Assembly (NCBI GenBank): GCA_010015675.1
Contig: ML977012.1
Location: 129,042-193,041 of the forward strand
Source of the DNA: Byssothecium circinans
Taxonomy: Eukaryota; Ascomycota; Dothideomycetes; Pleosporales; Massarinaceae
Reading direction: 5' to 3'
DNA: 64,000 nt
Under the pieces are notes generated by a model. It did not search any database, was not told the origin of the DNA, and worked only from the letters and a program-made list of their open reading frames with translations. Position numbers and translations under genes: made by a program. Positions 19,091 to 31,181 of this stretch are shown in pieces; the first letter of the stretch is position 1, and the number at the start of each line of letters is the position of its first letter.

Positions 19091-20467
19091 ATGTCGTCTA
19101 CCACCACCGAAGAGCGCATTGAGCTTGCGACAGCACGGGATACGGGTACCTTTGGCACAGCATCGCTCTACAACGAACGTCGGAAAAGCGACGATCTAGC
19201 TAATGACGTAGCCCCAGAGGATGCCGCTTACTCCACTACAGCCGTTCCCGATGGTGGTTACGGATGGACGATTGTCTTCTGTTCCTCATTGATCACTTTC
19301 TGGAACAACGGCATCATCAACTGTTGGGGTGTACTCCAAGCTGCACTCCTTGACTCGACGCTCAAATCCGTTCCAACATCTACGCTCTCCTTCGTCGGAT
19401 CGCTCGGTCTGGCAGGCGCTGCTGCATATGGACTTATTGTCATTCGCATGACGCGATATGTCGGCTCACGAACGACTTCTATCCTGGGTGTGCTGCTGAT
19501 GGGCGTTAGCCTCATCGGCAGTAGTTTCTGCACGGATGATCTCGCTGGCTTATTTAGGACCGCAGGCGTGATCGGGGGGATTGGGATGTCCATGGTATAC
19601 GCAGTCTCGAATTCGCTTCCAGTCCAATACTTTTCCGGCCATCTTGGATTGGCGAATGGGCTTATCAAGCTAGGCGGCGGAGTTGGAGGATGCGTCATGG
19701 CTATTGCGCTCGAAGCTCTGAATCGTCGCGTTGGGATTGCCTGGACATTTCGCATTCAAGGACTTCTCACGATCGCAACTGGACTGCCAGCTGCTTTCAT
19801 GCTTAAGGATCGGGTTCCATTGAAACACATGCCCTTTGTAGACCTTTCCATGTTCAAATCGCTGCCTTTCATCGCTGTCTTGATTGCAGGAGCAATTGGT
19901 ACCTTCGCTCTATACGTCCCGCCATACTTCCTCCCCCTGTTCGCGAAATCCATTAGTTTGAGTTCAAGCACCGGTGCCGGAATCGTCGCAGGATTCAATG
20001 CCGCTAACGCTGTAGGACGCTTCATCGCCGGACCTCCATGTGACAAGATCGGGCCTTTCAACGTTTTCCTTATAACTATGCTGCTCAACGCAGTAAGCAT
20101 GCTAGCTATTTAGCCAGTTTCTGACACGCTAGGCCCACTCATCGTTTTCGCCACAGTAAACGGCGTAGCCAATAGCTCCTTCTTCACCACTCTGCCCACT
20201 GTTGTAGCAGGCATGTTCAGACCTGGACGAGCTACCATTGCCATAGGAATAACCGTTACGGGATTGTCCGCTGGCTATCTCACGGGTGCTCCTATTGCTG
20301 GGTTCTTGCTACAAGCCGGAGGTAGCAGTAAGAAGGGTGGTGGGAAGGAAGGTATTGCGGTGTATCAGCCGGCTATCTTCTATGCAGGAGCTGTTGCGAC
20401 CGCTTCGGCTGCTTTCATATTATTGGCGAGGATGAAACTAACGAAGAAGTTAGTGATAAAGGTCTAA
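19091..20467 (+). pseudogene. Monocarboxylate-type MFS transporter with one premature TAG
   Basis: The frame begins MSSTTTEERIEL with a cytoplasmic N-terminus. VPDGGYGWTIVFCS, typical of the monocarboxylate (MCT/Mch) family, precedes the first membrane helix. Further helices follow, including GGIGMSMVYAVSNSLPVQYF between residues about 155 and 180. TAG at 20111-20113 (codon 341, after VSMLAI) interrupts it. The same frame continues for 117 more codons through the last helices (PVSDTLGPLIVF, PTVVAGMF, GLSAGYLTGAPIAGF) to TAA at 20467. The expected residue at the stop is probably Trp (TGG to TAG), a G-to-A change of RIP type. The next kilobase is RIP-affected. If translated, it would lose about three C-terminal helices and would be unlikely to transport. 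Confidence 0.75.
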
Positions 20468-21422
20468 GGTACTCGCGCCACGCACTACCTCATCACCCAT
20501 CATATATGCGCTTCGCAATTATACAAGACCAAGCAGTTTTAACAAGCTATTAGACATGAGGCCGCAAAATAACAATTTACTTTAACCTTCGCCCCTTCGC
20601 CTTATACTCTAGAGGACGCTGTCTTCACAAGTTTTCACTAATAACTGCTACCATGGTAGGAGGTAGTAGTTCTACTAATTGCTAGCACTGCATCTTTATA
20701 GCTATAAGTAGCATTTGTCTTCTTATATACCTAGGTGCGTAACATGTCAACAATTTAGCTTGTTTACACGCCCGGCATTTTCTTAAAGGTTTGTAATTTT
20801 CCTATATCATCAACGGTTCATAATTTCTTTTAGTTGTACGCGTGGTTCTTATTTGTTAGACGCATTACATACACGCACGAATACAGCTAGATCAATGATT
20901 TCTCAAACGTACTCTACTAGACAGTACATACATACAACGCCTATCTTCCTAAACATATACACGACCTAGGACTAATATAATATCTACCACTATAGTACTC
21001 TTAACCTACCCTACTAGTAGCAACCTAAATTTTTCTAAAAGGAAAGCTACTTTAAGCCTATCCAAAGATCAGCGTTTACAAGCCAGCTTACGAACGCCAA
21101 TCTATAAGCCTATCTACGTAATCCCGTCCCGCGATCCCCAGAGTCTTAACATTAATCCCCGCAAACTTAGGAGTTAGCCCTAACTACCCTAAAGGCGCAG
21201 CACCCTAGATTAACACCTGCACCTCCTAATCTATCCAACCTCAGAGGAAAAATCACGCAAAGCCACTCAACGGTCATGTATAATAACGCTCGCGATAGAT
21301 ATCCTCTACTTCCTCACTTTTCTCCCCTCCTCTTCCCTTATCTTATCTTAGATCGTTTACGGAGTACTCTTAATTAAGGTACCATTTCACGATAGCGCTC
21401 TAGAAATATAATTTCCGCGGCA
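20468..21422. other. AT-rich, RIP-affected intergenic region
   Basis: Composition shifts sharply from about 20540 toward TA-rich sequence with many TAG/TAA/CTA triplets, like the hAT interior. No coding frame survives. It might contain the promoter of the sugar-transporter pseudogene or a fully decayed repeat; I cannot identify which. Confidence 0.5.
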
Positions 21423-23298
21423 AGATACTAATCCTCGCTATCACGGCGGCGGCATGTCAAGCCTTTTTGCTACTAGGATTTGACTAAGGTAAGATTTCAA
21501 GCCCGCGATAAGATAGGAATAGACAGACAGACGCTAATAGTTCCTCCCTCTCCCTAGGGGTAATAGCCGGCATCATAGGCGCCGACAACCATTTTAGCTG
21601 AGACTTCAACCGCCCTAATCCAGACATGCAAGGCAACATCACCGCACTTTACAACATTAGTTGAGTTCTCAGTTCTATCTTATGCTACTTCATCAGCGAG
21701 CGCTTCAGGCGCCGCACCATGCTCATCGCGGGCGGAACTATTATAATTATCGGCGCCGCGATTCTGGCTTCCTTAGATACTATCGCGTAGTTAATTGTAG
21801 GACGGATTGTCACGGGGGTTAGGAATAGGATGAATTTAAGTACGGCACTAGTTTATCTAACGGAGTGTGCGCCGCTAAGTTATTGGGAGCGCTGTTGACA
21901 TTACGGGGAATAGTTATAATTTTAAGGGTTATTATTGCTTATTAGTGAGTTTTATTCTTTGTCTTTCTCTTTTTTCCTCTATACTCACCCCCGCACCCAC
22001 CTTTTTTTTAGTGTGTTTGGAGTTGAAGGGATTAATAATTATATAGGGTGGACTACGGCACCAGCTTCACCAAATCCTCTTTCTAATGGCGCTTCCCCCT
22101 CGCCTTCCAAGCTGTCTTCGCAATCTTCCTCGTCCTCCAAATCATCGGCCTCCCTAAAACCCCCCGCTGGCTCGTCCAACACAACCGCTACGAGGAAGCG
22201 CGCTCTGTAACCGCCGCATTAGAAGACAAACCACTCGACAACACTGAAGTCAACGCCACGATCCTTAAAATCCGCACTAGTCTCGAAGAAGAACAGCGCG
22301 GCGGCCCCTTCCGATTCAAAGAGCTCTTCACATGGGGCGAGACGCAGAACCTACGCCACCTCTTAATCATCATCTCAATCCAGATGGGACACTAATAGAC
22401 TAGGAGTAACATGTATTGAACAGATGAGATGCATTGCTATCCTACGGATCCTACCTGCTTATATACATGTAGGAACAAAGAAACAAAGGAATAGGTCGGT
22501 GAGGTGGCCTGAGCCTAGACCAACAACATGATCAATTATTATGCGCCTGTTATCTTTCAGGACAGCATGCTGTTGAGTCGGAATCTGTCGCTGATTCTGG
22601 GAGGTGCGGCGCAGTGCACGTATCTGGTCGGTTCGGCGATTCCCGTGCTGTTGATGGATCGGTTTGGGAGGCGGACGCTGCTCCTCTCATGTACGGTCGG
22701 ATTGTGTCTGTGCTTTGTCATGGTGACGATTTTACTCTCGATTGCGTCGGCGGAGCGCCAGGGCCCTGCGTATGGGGCGACGGCGTTTATCTTCCTCTTT
22801 CAACTCGTCTATGGAGTTGGTTGGGTGAGTCATCCCTTTCTTTCTCAAACTGTAGTAGTAGTTGTGGGAGACCTTGCTGATAGATAGTGACCACAGCTTC
22901 CCGTACCGTGGTTCTACCCGTCCGAAGTGGCGACGACGCGAACTCGGACGAAGATGCAGGCTATTGCCTCTGGATTCAATTGGCTTTTTGTCTTCGCCGT
23001 GGTCAAAATCACGCCGATTGCGTTTGCGAATATTGGGTGGCGTACTTTTATCATCTTTGCGGTCCTGAATGCCGCCTTCATACCCATGGTGTACTGCTTC
23101 TACCCCGAAACGCAGGGCATTACTCTCGAAGATATCCCGTTGCTGTTCCACAAGGGAGGCGTGACTGGAGGTGTGTTGACGAGTAAGGGTGGGAGGACAG
23201 TGGTGCCTCATCAACATGCTACGGAAGCCCATGTTGACGAGAAGATGGGAGAGCGGAGGGAAGACAGTGTGGGGGGTGAGACAATGACGACGGTTTGA
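21423..23298 (+). pseudogene. HXT-type MFS sugar transporter, RIP-mutated in its 5' half
   Basis: Conceptual reading gives successive parts of a hexose-transporter family protein. These are AITAAACQAFLLLGFD(stop); after an intron at about 21489-21557, VIAGIIGADNHF; then NPDMQGNITALYNI(stop), ERFRRRTMLIAGGT, LIVGRIVTGV and LVYLTECAP. Next come the central loop (LPKTPRWLVQHNRYEEARS, 22155-22390) with stops at 22090 and 22393-22398, TM7-TM10 (MINYYAPVIFQDS, 22528-22824), an intron at 22825-22896, and LPVPWFYPSEVA through to a clean C-terminus at 23298. The segment 22388-22527 is probably an intron plus damaged coding sequence. Stops and TA enrichment concentrate before 22100; the last 770 bases of coding sequence are clean. 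The intact ancestor would have moved hexoses across the plasma membrane. Confidence 0.75.
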
Positions 23299-23511
23299 AA
23301 CAGTTGGGGACGATGTTTGATAGCTGTGTAGTAAAATAGATATAAGAAGGTAGTGCGTTTTCTCAAAGGCGCACGTGTTGACAAAAGAGAAGATAATTAT
23401 CAGTTTAGACTATACAAGCCTTTTGGCGTAATCACATTGTTGTGCCTATCCCAAACGCCAGGACTCCGTAATTAGTGTAGAAATACACTCGAACCCCCTT
23501 TCGTTGACCCC

Positions 23512-23761
23512 TTATTGTTTGCCGAGTGACTCCTCAAGCGTCATGCCGTGGGACAAAGCCTGGTTTCCCCTCATCATTTGTTGCTGCCATCGTGTTCGTG
23601 CGGCATCAATTGTCGAGCCCTCGTTACGTGCGCTTACTGCCGTGTAGGTGAAAGAGAGAGCTATTTCTGTTAGATTTTGTATTCACGGATATAGGGTTAC
23701 CGGAAGGCTTACTGATGAAAGTGGCGAGGGCAGGCAAGAAAGACTTTGGTGCAGCAGGCAT
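23512..23761 (-). CDS. Small 65-residue protein, two exons, function unknown
   Basis: Exon 1 spans 23761-23713 (MPAAPKSFLPALATFI) and exon 2 spans 23660-23512, separated by a 52-base intron (GTAAGC...AATAG) with a TCTAAC branch-like site. The spliced product is 65 aa: a hydrophobic N-terminal stretch at residues 7-25, then a polar helix (AARTRWQQQMMRGNQ) and LEESLGKQ at the end. It resembles the size and layout of small mitochondrial or membrane-anchored fungal proteins, but I do not recognise the family. Support comes from consensus splice sites and the open frame, not from homology. Confidence 0.5.
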
Positions 23762-24618
23762 GGTGAATTTGTGGAGTTTTGATGTATTCGAGTGGAGTAT
23801 GTGGGTTGCTTGTGTGATGTATGTGGTCCCGATGAAATGGTTACGGGTACTCGATGGGTGTTGCGTGTATTGATAGTGGGGAGGTTTGTGCGTGGTGGTG
23901 TGGTTGTTTGGTTGGTTGAGAGAAGATGCGATGTCACGATGCTGATGCTGTGGAATGGAGATGGAGATGTCGGGAACGAGAAACCTCACTTACATTTGTA
24001 TACGTCGCACAGCCTCAATCACCACGGCACAGTCCGACGTGAATGACACCGAAGCATATTGCGCATAACGTGATCGTAGCAGGAACCCGCCGACCAGGCA
24101 CGGTGTTGACATTCACAAAGTTCTCCGGAAACGGAAGCATGGTGTGAGCATAGGAAATTGAATGCAACATGATTGGTTGCTTGGTGTGAATTGACACAAC
24201 AACTCGCAGGGATGTCGTCTGATGTGGCTGCTGAGATGAATCGGGCGTCATGGTGGGGAGACCTGTTGCGAATTGTCACCCCACCAACTGTTTGCGGTTC
24301 ACGAAGGATTACCGCGTCATACGACAATACCGCCATCAACTGGGCGCAGATGACGGCATTTATCAGGCCAAGGCATACTTGATGGAAGCATAGAGAAAGG
24401 AATAATGCGACGGAAAAGTGGTTGGAGGGAAAGAATCATTACAGCCTCTAAGAGTGTCAATTGCTACTAGCGCCATGGCGGAGAATTGCAATTTGAATCA
24501 CGAGACCGTTGGCTTCTCCACCCTTTTCCTTCCGATGATACACGACAGCACAGCTTGGAAGAGGCTATTCCCCGGTTGCATTCCGACCTCATGACTTCAC
24601 AGCTGTTCCACCACCACA
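23762..24618. other. Intergenic region
   Basis: It lies upstream of the small gene and downstream of the short-chain dehydrogenase, which ends at 24619. Overlapping short frames on both strands lack features. No repeats or RNA genes were recognised. Confidence 0.4.
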
Positions 24619-25513
24619 TCATTTCTTTCGGAGAGCGCCCCCATCCACGGTAATGTCTTGCTGTACGAGACGTCAGCCAACTCGTGAACTCGGGGGATGA
24701 CGAACTTACACCAGTGACGAAGCCAGCATCGATAAGATACAGACAGGCGTCTGCGATATCCTTTGGCCTGCCAGCACGATTCGTAGGATGATCATCCACG
24801 TCCTTCTCCGACACCTGGCTCTCCCAGTCCCCGCCCTTCTCATCGCCCTCTTTCGACTCATGCGCAACCTTGATCCTCCCAGGAGCGACCAGATTCACCC
24901 GGATGCCCAAAGAGCCCAAGCTGATAGCCATGGAGTGCATCAACCCAAGTTGCCCGGCTTTGCTTGCAGCATAGCCCTCTTGGTTCGGGTCACTCTGGTG
25001 TGCCCGGAACGAACCGATGTGGAGGATACAAGGGCCAGCTCCGTGCATCTTCTGTGCGCCGGTTGATGCGTCACTCTCCCTGGACTTCATGTACGGGATG
25101 CAGGCCTGGCTCGTCGCGAAGGGGCTGGTCAGATTCGTCTCGATGTAGGCCTGCCACTGCTCGAACGTGGACAGGTTCTCCATGGTCATGCCATCTGTCC
25201 AGTACGGAGAGGCGATGCTGGCGTTATTCACAAGTACATCGATGCGGCCGTTGAGGAATTTCGCCGCCTCGTCGACCTTGGAGCGGATGTCGTTGACGTC
25301 GCGGAGATTGCAGACAGCTGATGCGGCCTTGCCTTCGTCATAATACTTCTTGAGGTGTGTTTTCGTGGCGTGCTCGAGCTCCTCTTTCTGGATGTCGAAG
25401 ATGAAGACGCGATGTCCAGCTTCGAGAAAGTAGCGGGCTAGAGCACGTCCGATACCACGGGCACCTCCAGAAACGATAATGTTCTTCGACTGGTCGATCT
25501 CTACGGGCGCCAT
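24619..25513 (-). CDS. Short-chain dehydrogenase/reductase (SDR)
   Basis: Exons 25513-24710 and 24660-24619; the 49-base intron (GTAAGT...TACAG) joins FVTG to QDITVDGGALRKK, giving 281 aa. Without splicing the frame would run on into about 80 unrelated residues. It is a classical SDR with a Rossmann motif GGARGIG at residues 16-22 (Gly replaces the usual Thr of TGxxxGIG). NNAS at 96-99, Ser168 and the active pair Tyr181-Lys185 (YAASK) are present, and the C-terminal VDGG is typical. It will be a cytosolic NAD(P)-dependent oxidoreductase; the substrate cannot be inferred. A hydroxyacid dehydrogenase and a permease follow upstream. Confidence 0.88.
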
Positions 25514-26626
25514 TGTTGAAAGCGAGCTGATGGAGGTCGCCGTGTTTGCAGTCAGTGACGAGTGCTGGTTGCTATCGTACGCTACACATGCACAGCTCGC
25601 AACGTCGCTCTGACGTCATGCGCGTCAATTGCTCCTGCCAGTTGATGTATCGTCATCTACACATGTGAGCTTCATTCCACGGCGCCTGCTGTAATACTCT
25701 TAATACCTGCAGTCGCAACCACCCTCCCTCAAGCCATTGTTCTTACGGTTCCTCGCTATACTTCGAAACGGTGAAGATGCAGTGCTGTTCAAATATGTTT
25801 CCCTAGAAGATACTTAAAGTAATTGCCGTGTTATGTGATGCACTCTCTCTGCGTAGCGGAAAAAGTGGGATGTAGGTAATATTGTAAACCTATCCAAGGG
25901 GGATACAGCGTCCAACACTTCGCTAAGAGGACGAGGTCTTACTGTCTCGAAAGTGAGGTTGGGTAGCTGCCTTCCATCCCACTTTCGTTACTACGCGAGA
26001 GACTCTCTATCTGCTCTGGCGATGCTACAATGTCTGCTTTGTGCGTCTGCCCCTCCTCTTCAGCTTCTATAATCACACATGTTGTCTCTTCTTCCACCAC
26101 ATCATTCCCCCTGTAAGGTCCTCTAGGCTCTCTGTCCTGCTCCTTAGCTAGGTGAAGAACTGACTGAATCTATTGGAGAATCACCATAGTCTCTTTCTGC
26201 AGGTCCTCTGTTGACTCGTCACGCTCTTCCTCAACACCATTCATACCCCTCTCTTCTCCCACCTCTCCCATTACCTTCTCCCTACCACTGTGGTTACTTC
26301 AGTAGCATTGTGTAAGCTGAAATAATCTTTTGGCGGTTCCTGCTGTCCTCGTTGTTCGCTAATTATTAACAGGCGAGTTCCGATTTTAGTAAGGCTTGAG
26401 GGCTAACGAGAACGGGTATGGCTAGAATTCACCGTTTCACAGACCCCGTGTCTGCGGCGTAGTACAACATGGTAGATCAAAAGCGAACTGCTGTGCGTGT
26501 ACGGTGAGAGGTGCACAAATAAGCTGCAGGGGTCTTTCAAAATCATGCAAATGAACCGGGAGAGCAAGATGCTTGGTGTTGAAGTCGTAAAGAGTTATTT
26601 GCATTTGATGCTCTAGACCACCTTTT
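25514..26626. other. Intergenic region with one decayed coding stretch
   Basis: Apart from the minus-strand remnant at 25939-26298, no coding region, repeat or RNA gene is visible. It separates two dehydrogenase genes on the same strand. Confidence 0.4.
25939..26298 (-). pseudogene. Remnant of a Glu-rich coding sequence with one internal TAG
   Basis: A minus-strand frame of about 120 codons is open except for one TAG near 26178. It encodes an acidic helical sequence (NGVEEERDESTEDLQKE, EQDREPRGPYRG, VEEETTCVIIEAEEE) and ends at TAA. I do not recognise the family, and no start or splice sites are evident. The single TAG fits CAG-to-TAG. It may be a fragment of an unknown or repeat-derived gene. 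Confidence 0.25.
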
Positions 26627-27738
26627 TTATATGATAACGTTGATTTCGTTTCCGCTCACCCAGGCTTCAATTGTCTCCTTCAGGATTTGGCCAAGGTTTG
26701 ACATGGTCCTCTGTGCAAACCACGCCAGATGCGGTGTGACAGTTATGTTCAATCCATTTGCATCCTCACCCAAAAGAGGGCTGTCGTCTGGCCCCTCTGC
26801 CGGCTCCGTCTGGAAGACATCAGTTGCATAGCCCGCGATCTGGCCATCCCTCACAGCTTCTACGACAGCTGCTTCGTCCACGATGCCACCTCGGGCGATA
26901 TTCACGACAACCGCGTATGGGGACATTTGGGTGAACTCGACGGTGGACAGGAGATTCAGCGTTTGCGGGTTTCGTGGCAGCGATAACACGACGACAGTGG
27001 AGCGACGCAGCACCTCGTCAAAGGGTACGCGGTCCTCTTCGACATCTGAAGGTGAAAAGACGCCGTCTGAAGAAGGCGTAGGAGGGCTTTTGCGGGCAGC
27101 GATCAGGACTTTCATACCCAATGCGCGGCCGAGAGCCGCAATGTTTTTCCCTGCAGGCGCATTAGTCTTGCTACGATTTCCCCAGTTCTTTGGGTGCCTT
27201 TTCGGATGCAGAATTATTATTGCATACCCAGAGCGCCATAGCCGACCACGCCCATGACCTCATCTCTGCAAGTCAGCGGCGGCTTCCCGTCGGCGTAGCG
27301 CATGTACGGGTTCAAACTGCCGTTCTGCTTCCACACACTCGGCACCTGTCTTGTCAAGCCGTCCAGCAGCACCGTCCGCCGCCTCGCAGCAAAATACAGG
27401 CTTATGGCATGCTCACTAACGGCTTCGATGTTGGCAGCCGGGCTGTTAATTACACGAATGCCGCGCTGCTTGCATGCGTTTAGGTCAACAGGGTCCGTCC
27501 CAGTGGCCATTACGGCGACTAGACGCAGGTTCGGCGTAACATCGGACGAAAGCGTCTCAGCGTCGAGCTTGACCGTCGTGACGATAAGGATGGTGGCATT
27601 GCACACGCGGCTGTGAAGGATCTGCTTGGTGGGGGTGCTCTCGTATGTTGTCAGCGTGTAGGTCGTGCCGGTGGGGAAGTCGAATGCCGAGGGGAGGGGC
27701 TGGTGGATGAGCTCGAGGGCGACAATCTGGTGATGCAT
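26627..27738 (-). CDS. D-isomer-specific 2-hydroxyacid dehydrogenase
   Basis: Exons 27738-27228 and 27150-26627 with a 77-base intron (GTATGC...CTGCAG, GACTAATG branch-like site) give 344 aa. The intron splits the nucleotide-binding motif GYGALG-KNIAALG, so the splice is well fixed. The catalytic Arg lies in IARGG near residue 257, Glu in FQTEP near 286 and His in TPHLAWF near 311. Such enzymes reduce 2-keto acids (glyoxylate, hydroxypyruvate, pyruvate-type) with NAD(P)H in cytosol or mitochondria. It begins divergently from the permease gene, with about 840 bases between the starts. Confidence 0.9.
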
Positions 27739-28578
27739 GGCGATTGCGTAAAAGCGCCTCTCAAGCTATACTTAGTATGCAGTAGGGACAAGACACATGA
27801 GTAAGAAATCCAAGAGGAGAGGCCGGGGAGGGTCGCAGTCGCAAGGAAGGGAAATGACAGTGTCGCGTAGTCATGGTGGCTCTTTCCTCTTATACAATGC
27901 GCCTGCGGTTGCTGGCCATCAGTCGTAGGGCGTGGACGGTGGAGGAAGTCGCGACTAGCAGCACGTCTCCGGCACGCTTGCTTACGTACAACATCGGAAC
28001 GTCCTATGCACCTGCACTCTGTACTCCTCAAGGCTCACAACTCAACTCAACACTAAAAGAACAAAAAGAAAAGGAGCACCGGCATCATGAACCGCTTCTA
28101 GAATCTATACCATCGCAATCATCCCTACGCCGCAGAGGATCGTCCAATCACGGCGGTCCAACAGAGCGCGCACTCCGATTGGCGCTCTAAATAGTGTGTA
28201 CCCTCCCTTCGGCGAAACACTACCGCCGTCAGCTACGCGTAACGAGACAGACGCTGGCTTATTCTGTACCCTCCCCGCGTCTTGTCCTCGGCAGACCCGA
28301 CTGATCCATCGCTCCGCTCCCCCTTGCACGGATGCTCCATCACCAGCGGCGCGGGTGCACGCGATCCTTAACCATCGCCGAGATTCTGCGCAGCCTCGAT
28401 CTCCTGCTCCACCTGCCTAACACTGATAGTCGGGTAGGGCCGTGCGTCCCCTGACGTCCTCCCGCAGCTCATTCAAAGCCCGTCCGATTTCCCACTAGAT
28501 AGCAGACATTTTTCATTGCCTTCTATTCCGTCTTTTGCCCTTTCACTCCCTTGATTTCTTTCCCACGTCGCCTTCACC
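27739..28578. other. Divergent promoter region: hydroxyacid dehydrogenase / permease
   Basis: No supported coding frame. The stretch from 28440 to 28578 is pyrimidine-rich just ahead of the permease ATG, as is usual for fungal leaders. Confidence 0.4.
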
Positions 28579-30515
28579 ATGGCTGACCAGCACGGCATTC
28601 AATCCGACGCCTACGTTGCCGACCAAGGCCAAACTCTGAAGCACCGCAATGTTGGAAAAGAAGGCAAATTGAGCTTCGGTGGGAAGCAATCGCATGAAAA
28701 GGGAGAGGTCGTGGCCGCCGATGCCCTGCTAGAAGCCATGGGCTACAAGAGCGAATTAGTACGCAATCGGTCCACGCTTCAGGTCGCCTTCATGTCCTTC
28801 GTCCTCGCCTCGATTCCCTACGGTCTCTCTACCACACTCTACTACCCCGTAGTAGATAGCGGTCCGGTCGGCATCATCTGGGGCTGGCTTCTCGTCTCGC
28901 TCATCATTGTCTGTGTTGCCGCTTCCCTGGGCGAGATTACGAGTGTGTACCCTACGGCTGGAGGTGTCTACTACCAGACATGGATGCTGTCTGCGCCCTC
29001 GTATCGGAAGATCATCTCGTGGATTTGCGGATGGTCTTTCGTCGTGGGCAACATCACCATTACTCTTGCCGTCAACTTTGCCACCGCTCTGTTCCTCGCT
29101 GCCTCCATCAACGTATTCGAGAGCTCACCCGCTGTTGGCGACGAGCCTGCCGTGGGCATCTTCGCTGGTAAACCCTGGCAGGTCTACCTCATCTTCCTCG
29201 CCATCACCCTCCTTTGCAACATCGTCTGCACGTTCGGAAACAAATGGCTCCCTTGGCTAGATGTGAGACAGTGCCCCTTCACTTAGCGATTGTGTTGCTT
29301 ATCCCTTGCCAGACTTTTGCCATCTATTGGACGTTTGCCGGTGTCATCTGCATCATTGTGTGTGTGCTCGCCATCGCCAAAGAAGGTCGCCACAGCGCCA
29401 AATACGTCTTCACCGAATTCGACTCAAGCAACAGTGGATGGGCCCCCGGTTGGTCGTTCATGGTCGGCCTCCTCCATGCAGCTTACGCGACTTCTTCGAC
29501 CGGAATGATCATCTCGTGAGCCTCCCTTGCCAAAGCGACAATTTCATACATACCCATGCAACAAATATCCCCTGAGCGACTCCCTCTATTCCATACGCCA
29601 TTGAATATGCGGTATTTGCCCCCAACCTGCGTCCAATTGCTAACACGCTACAGCATGTGCGAAGAAGTCCAGCAACCCGCCACACAAGTACCAAAAGCCA
29701 TGGTTGGCACTGTCTTACTCAACACATGCGCTGGTCTTGTATTCCTCATCCCACTCGTCTTCGTGATGCCTGACCAGGCATCTCTTGTTGCGCTCGCTTC
29801 TGGCCAGCCCGTACCCACCATCATTAAATCCGCCGTCGGTTCCTCCGGTGGCACTATCGGTCTTTTGCTTCCGCTTCTCGTTCTAGGCTTGTTCTGCGGT
29901 ATCGGATGCACGACCGCCGCCTCCCGTTGCACCTGGGCTTTCGCACGTGACGGCGCTATTCCCGGTTCGCAATGGTGGAAGACCGTCAACGTCAAATTTG
30001 ATGTTCCGCTAAACGCCATGATGCTCAGTATGGTCGTCCAGCTCCTCCTCGGCTTGATCTACTTTGGATCTTCGGCTGCCTTCAACGCCTTCTCAGGTGT
30101 CGGTGTCATTTGCCTCACATTGAGCTACGGTTGTCCGATTGCCGTCTCCGTTCTTGGCGGGCGAAAGAAAGTTCGCGAGGGTAACTTCTATCTTGGTGCT
30201 TTGGGGTACTTTTGCAATATCGTTGCCATTGGTAAGTCGTCCTGTGTTGAAACGATGCAATCGACATGCTCACTATTCCCCTCAGGTTGGACACTTCTCG
30301 CCATCCCTCTCTTCTGCATGCCAACTGCCATCCCCGTTACCCCCGACCTGATGAACTATGGTTCCGTCGTTTTCTTTGCTTTCTTCGTCATTGCCACCGT
30401 CTGGTACTTCGTCTGGGGAAAGAAGAACTACCAAGGCCCGCCGACGCAGGAAGACGAGATTCTTCAAGCTCGCCGCGCAAGCATTGCCAGCCAGGAAGTG
30501 CGCGACAAGGTGTAA
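28579..30515 (+). CDS. Amino-acid/GABA/choline permease, APC superfamily
   Basis: Four exons (28579-29262, 29313-29515, 29654-30231 and 30286-30515) give 564 aa. The introns are GTGAGA...CCAG, GTGAGC...TACAG and GTAAGT...TCAG. The last is 54 bases and in frame, so it is easily missed; without splicing it adds 18 polar residues inside a helix region. Family signs are the N-terminal tail with Asp/Lys, YKSELVRNRSTLQVAF, FVLASIPYGLSTT, LGEITSVYPTAGGVYYQ and SMCEEVQQPATQVPKAM, as in fungal GABA/choline permeases of the UGA4/HNM1 type. About 12 membrane helices are expected at the plasma membrane or vacuole. The substrate is not resolved. Confidence 0.88.
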
Positions 30516-31181
30516 ATATTGGATTGAGATTTCTTGAATGCACGTACGATCGCAAACGTATGTTTTGGGAGCCAGGGTTTGTTGCATTTTCTTGATACCA
30601 TGTTTTCCCTTTACTGATATTTTAATCGGCAGACGCGTCGTAAATTAGACACGAATTAAGACTTGATCTCTCACAATTGTTGTTGAAGTTGTAAAGATAA
30701 TATTTTTTTTTCCCCTGCCATGAGCTGCAAACCATGGGAGTAGCCGCCTGGAATTCCGCGGCACGAAAGAAAGAGTGCGAACGACGAACCCCACTCTTTT
30801 ACTGCCAAAGTCCCCCCCCCCCCCCAACTACGCACATATCTTCGAAACCCTCACCCAAACCACAACCTCATTCCCATTCACAAACCCCAGATACAAACCC
30901 GCCCTCCACCCCCCTCTCGCCCAAACCTTCCACCCAAAAGCCACAGCAACATTCTCCCCCTCACGAACATCCGCCAACACCACCCTCGAAGCTCGCATCC
31001 CCGTCATCACGTAGACTCACTTTCCTTCCGCCGTTTCTGTCCTGCTCGCCGAAGATTATCTCGATGGAGGAGGGGACCCTGGGGACGCCGTGGCTGGTTT
31101 GGTGGTGGTTGCTAGGGTTTCTAGGGTATTGTTAGTGGGGTGTAAAGGGGTGGAGGGATGGTATAGAGGTGTAAGAAGTTT
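30516..31181. other. Degenerate region between permease and MFS pseudogene
   Basis: It contains a run of 14 C (30812-30825) and a plus-strand reading frame, possibly a decayed gene, from about 30734 to 31185. That frame would need a change of frame at the C run and passes one TAG at 31012. No protein family is recognised. Confidence 0.35.

Noticed and set aside
22732..23232. 166-codon minus-strand frame
   Set aside because: Antisense to the intact 3' half of the sugar-transporter pseudogene.
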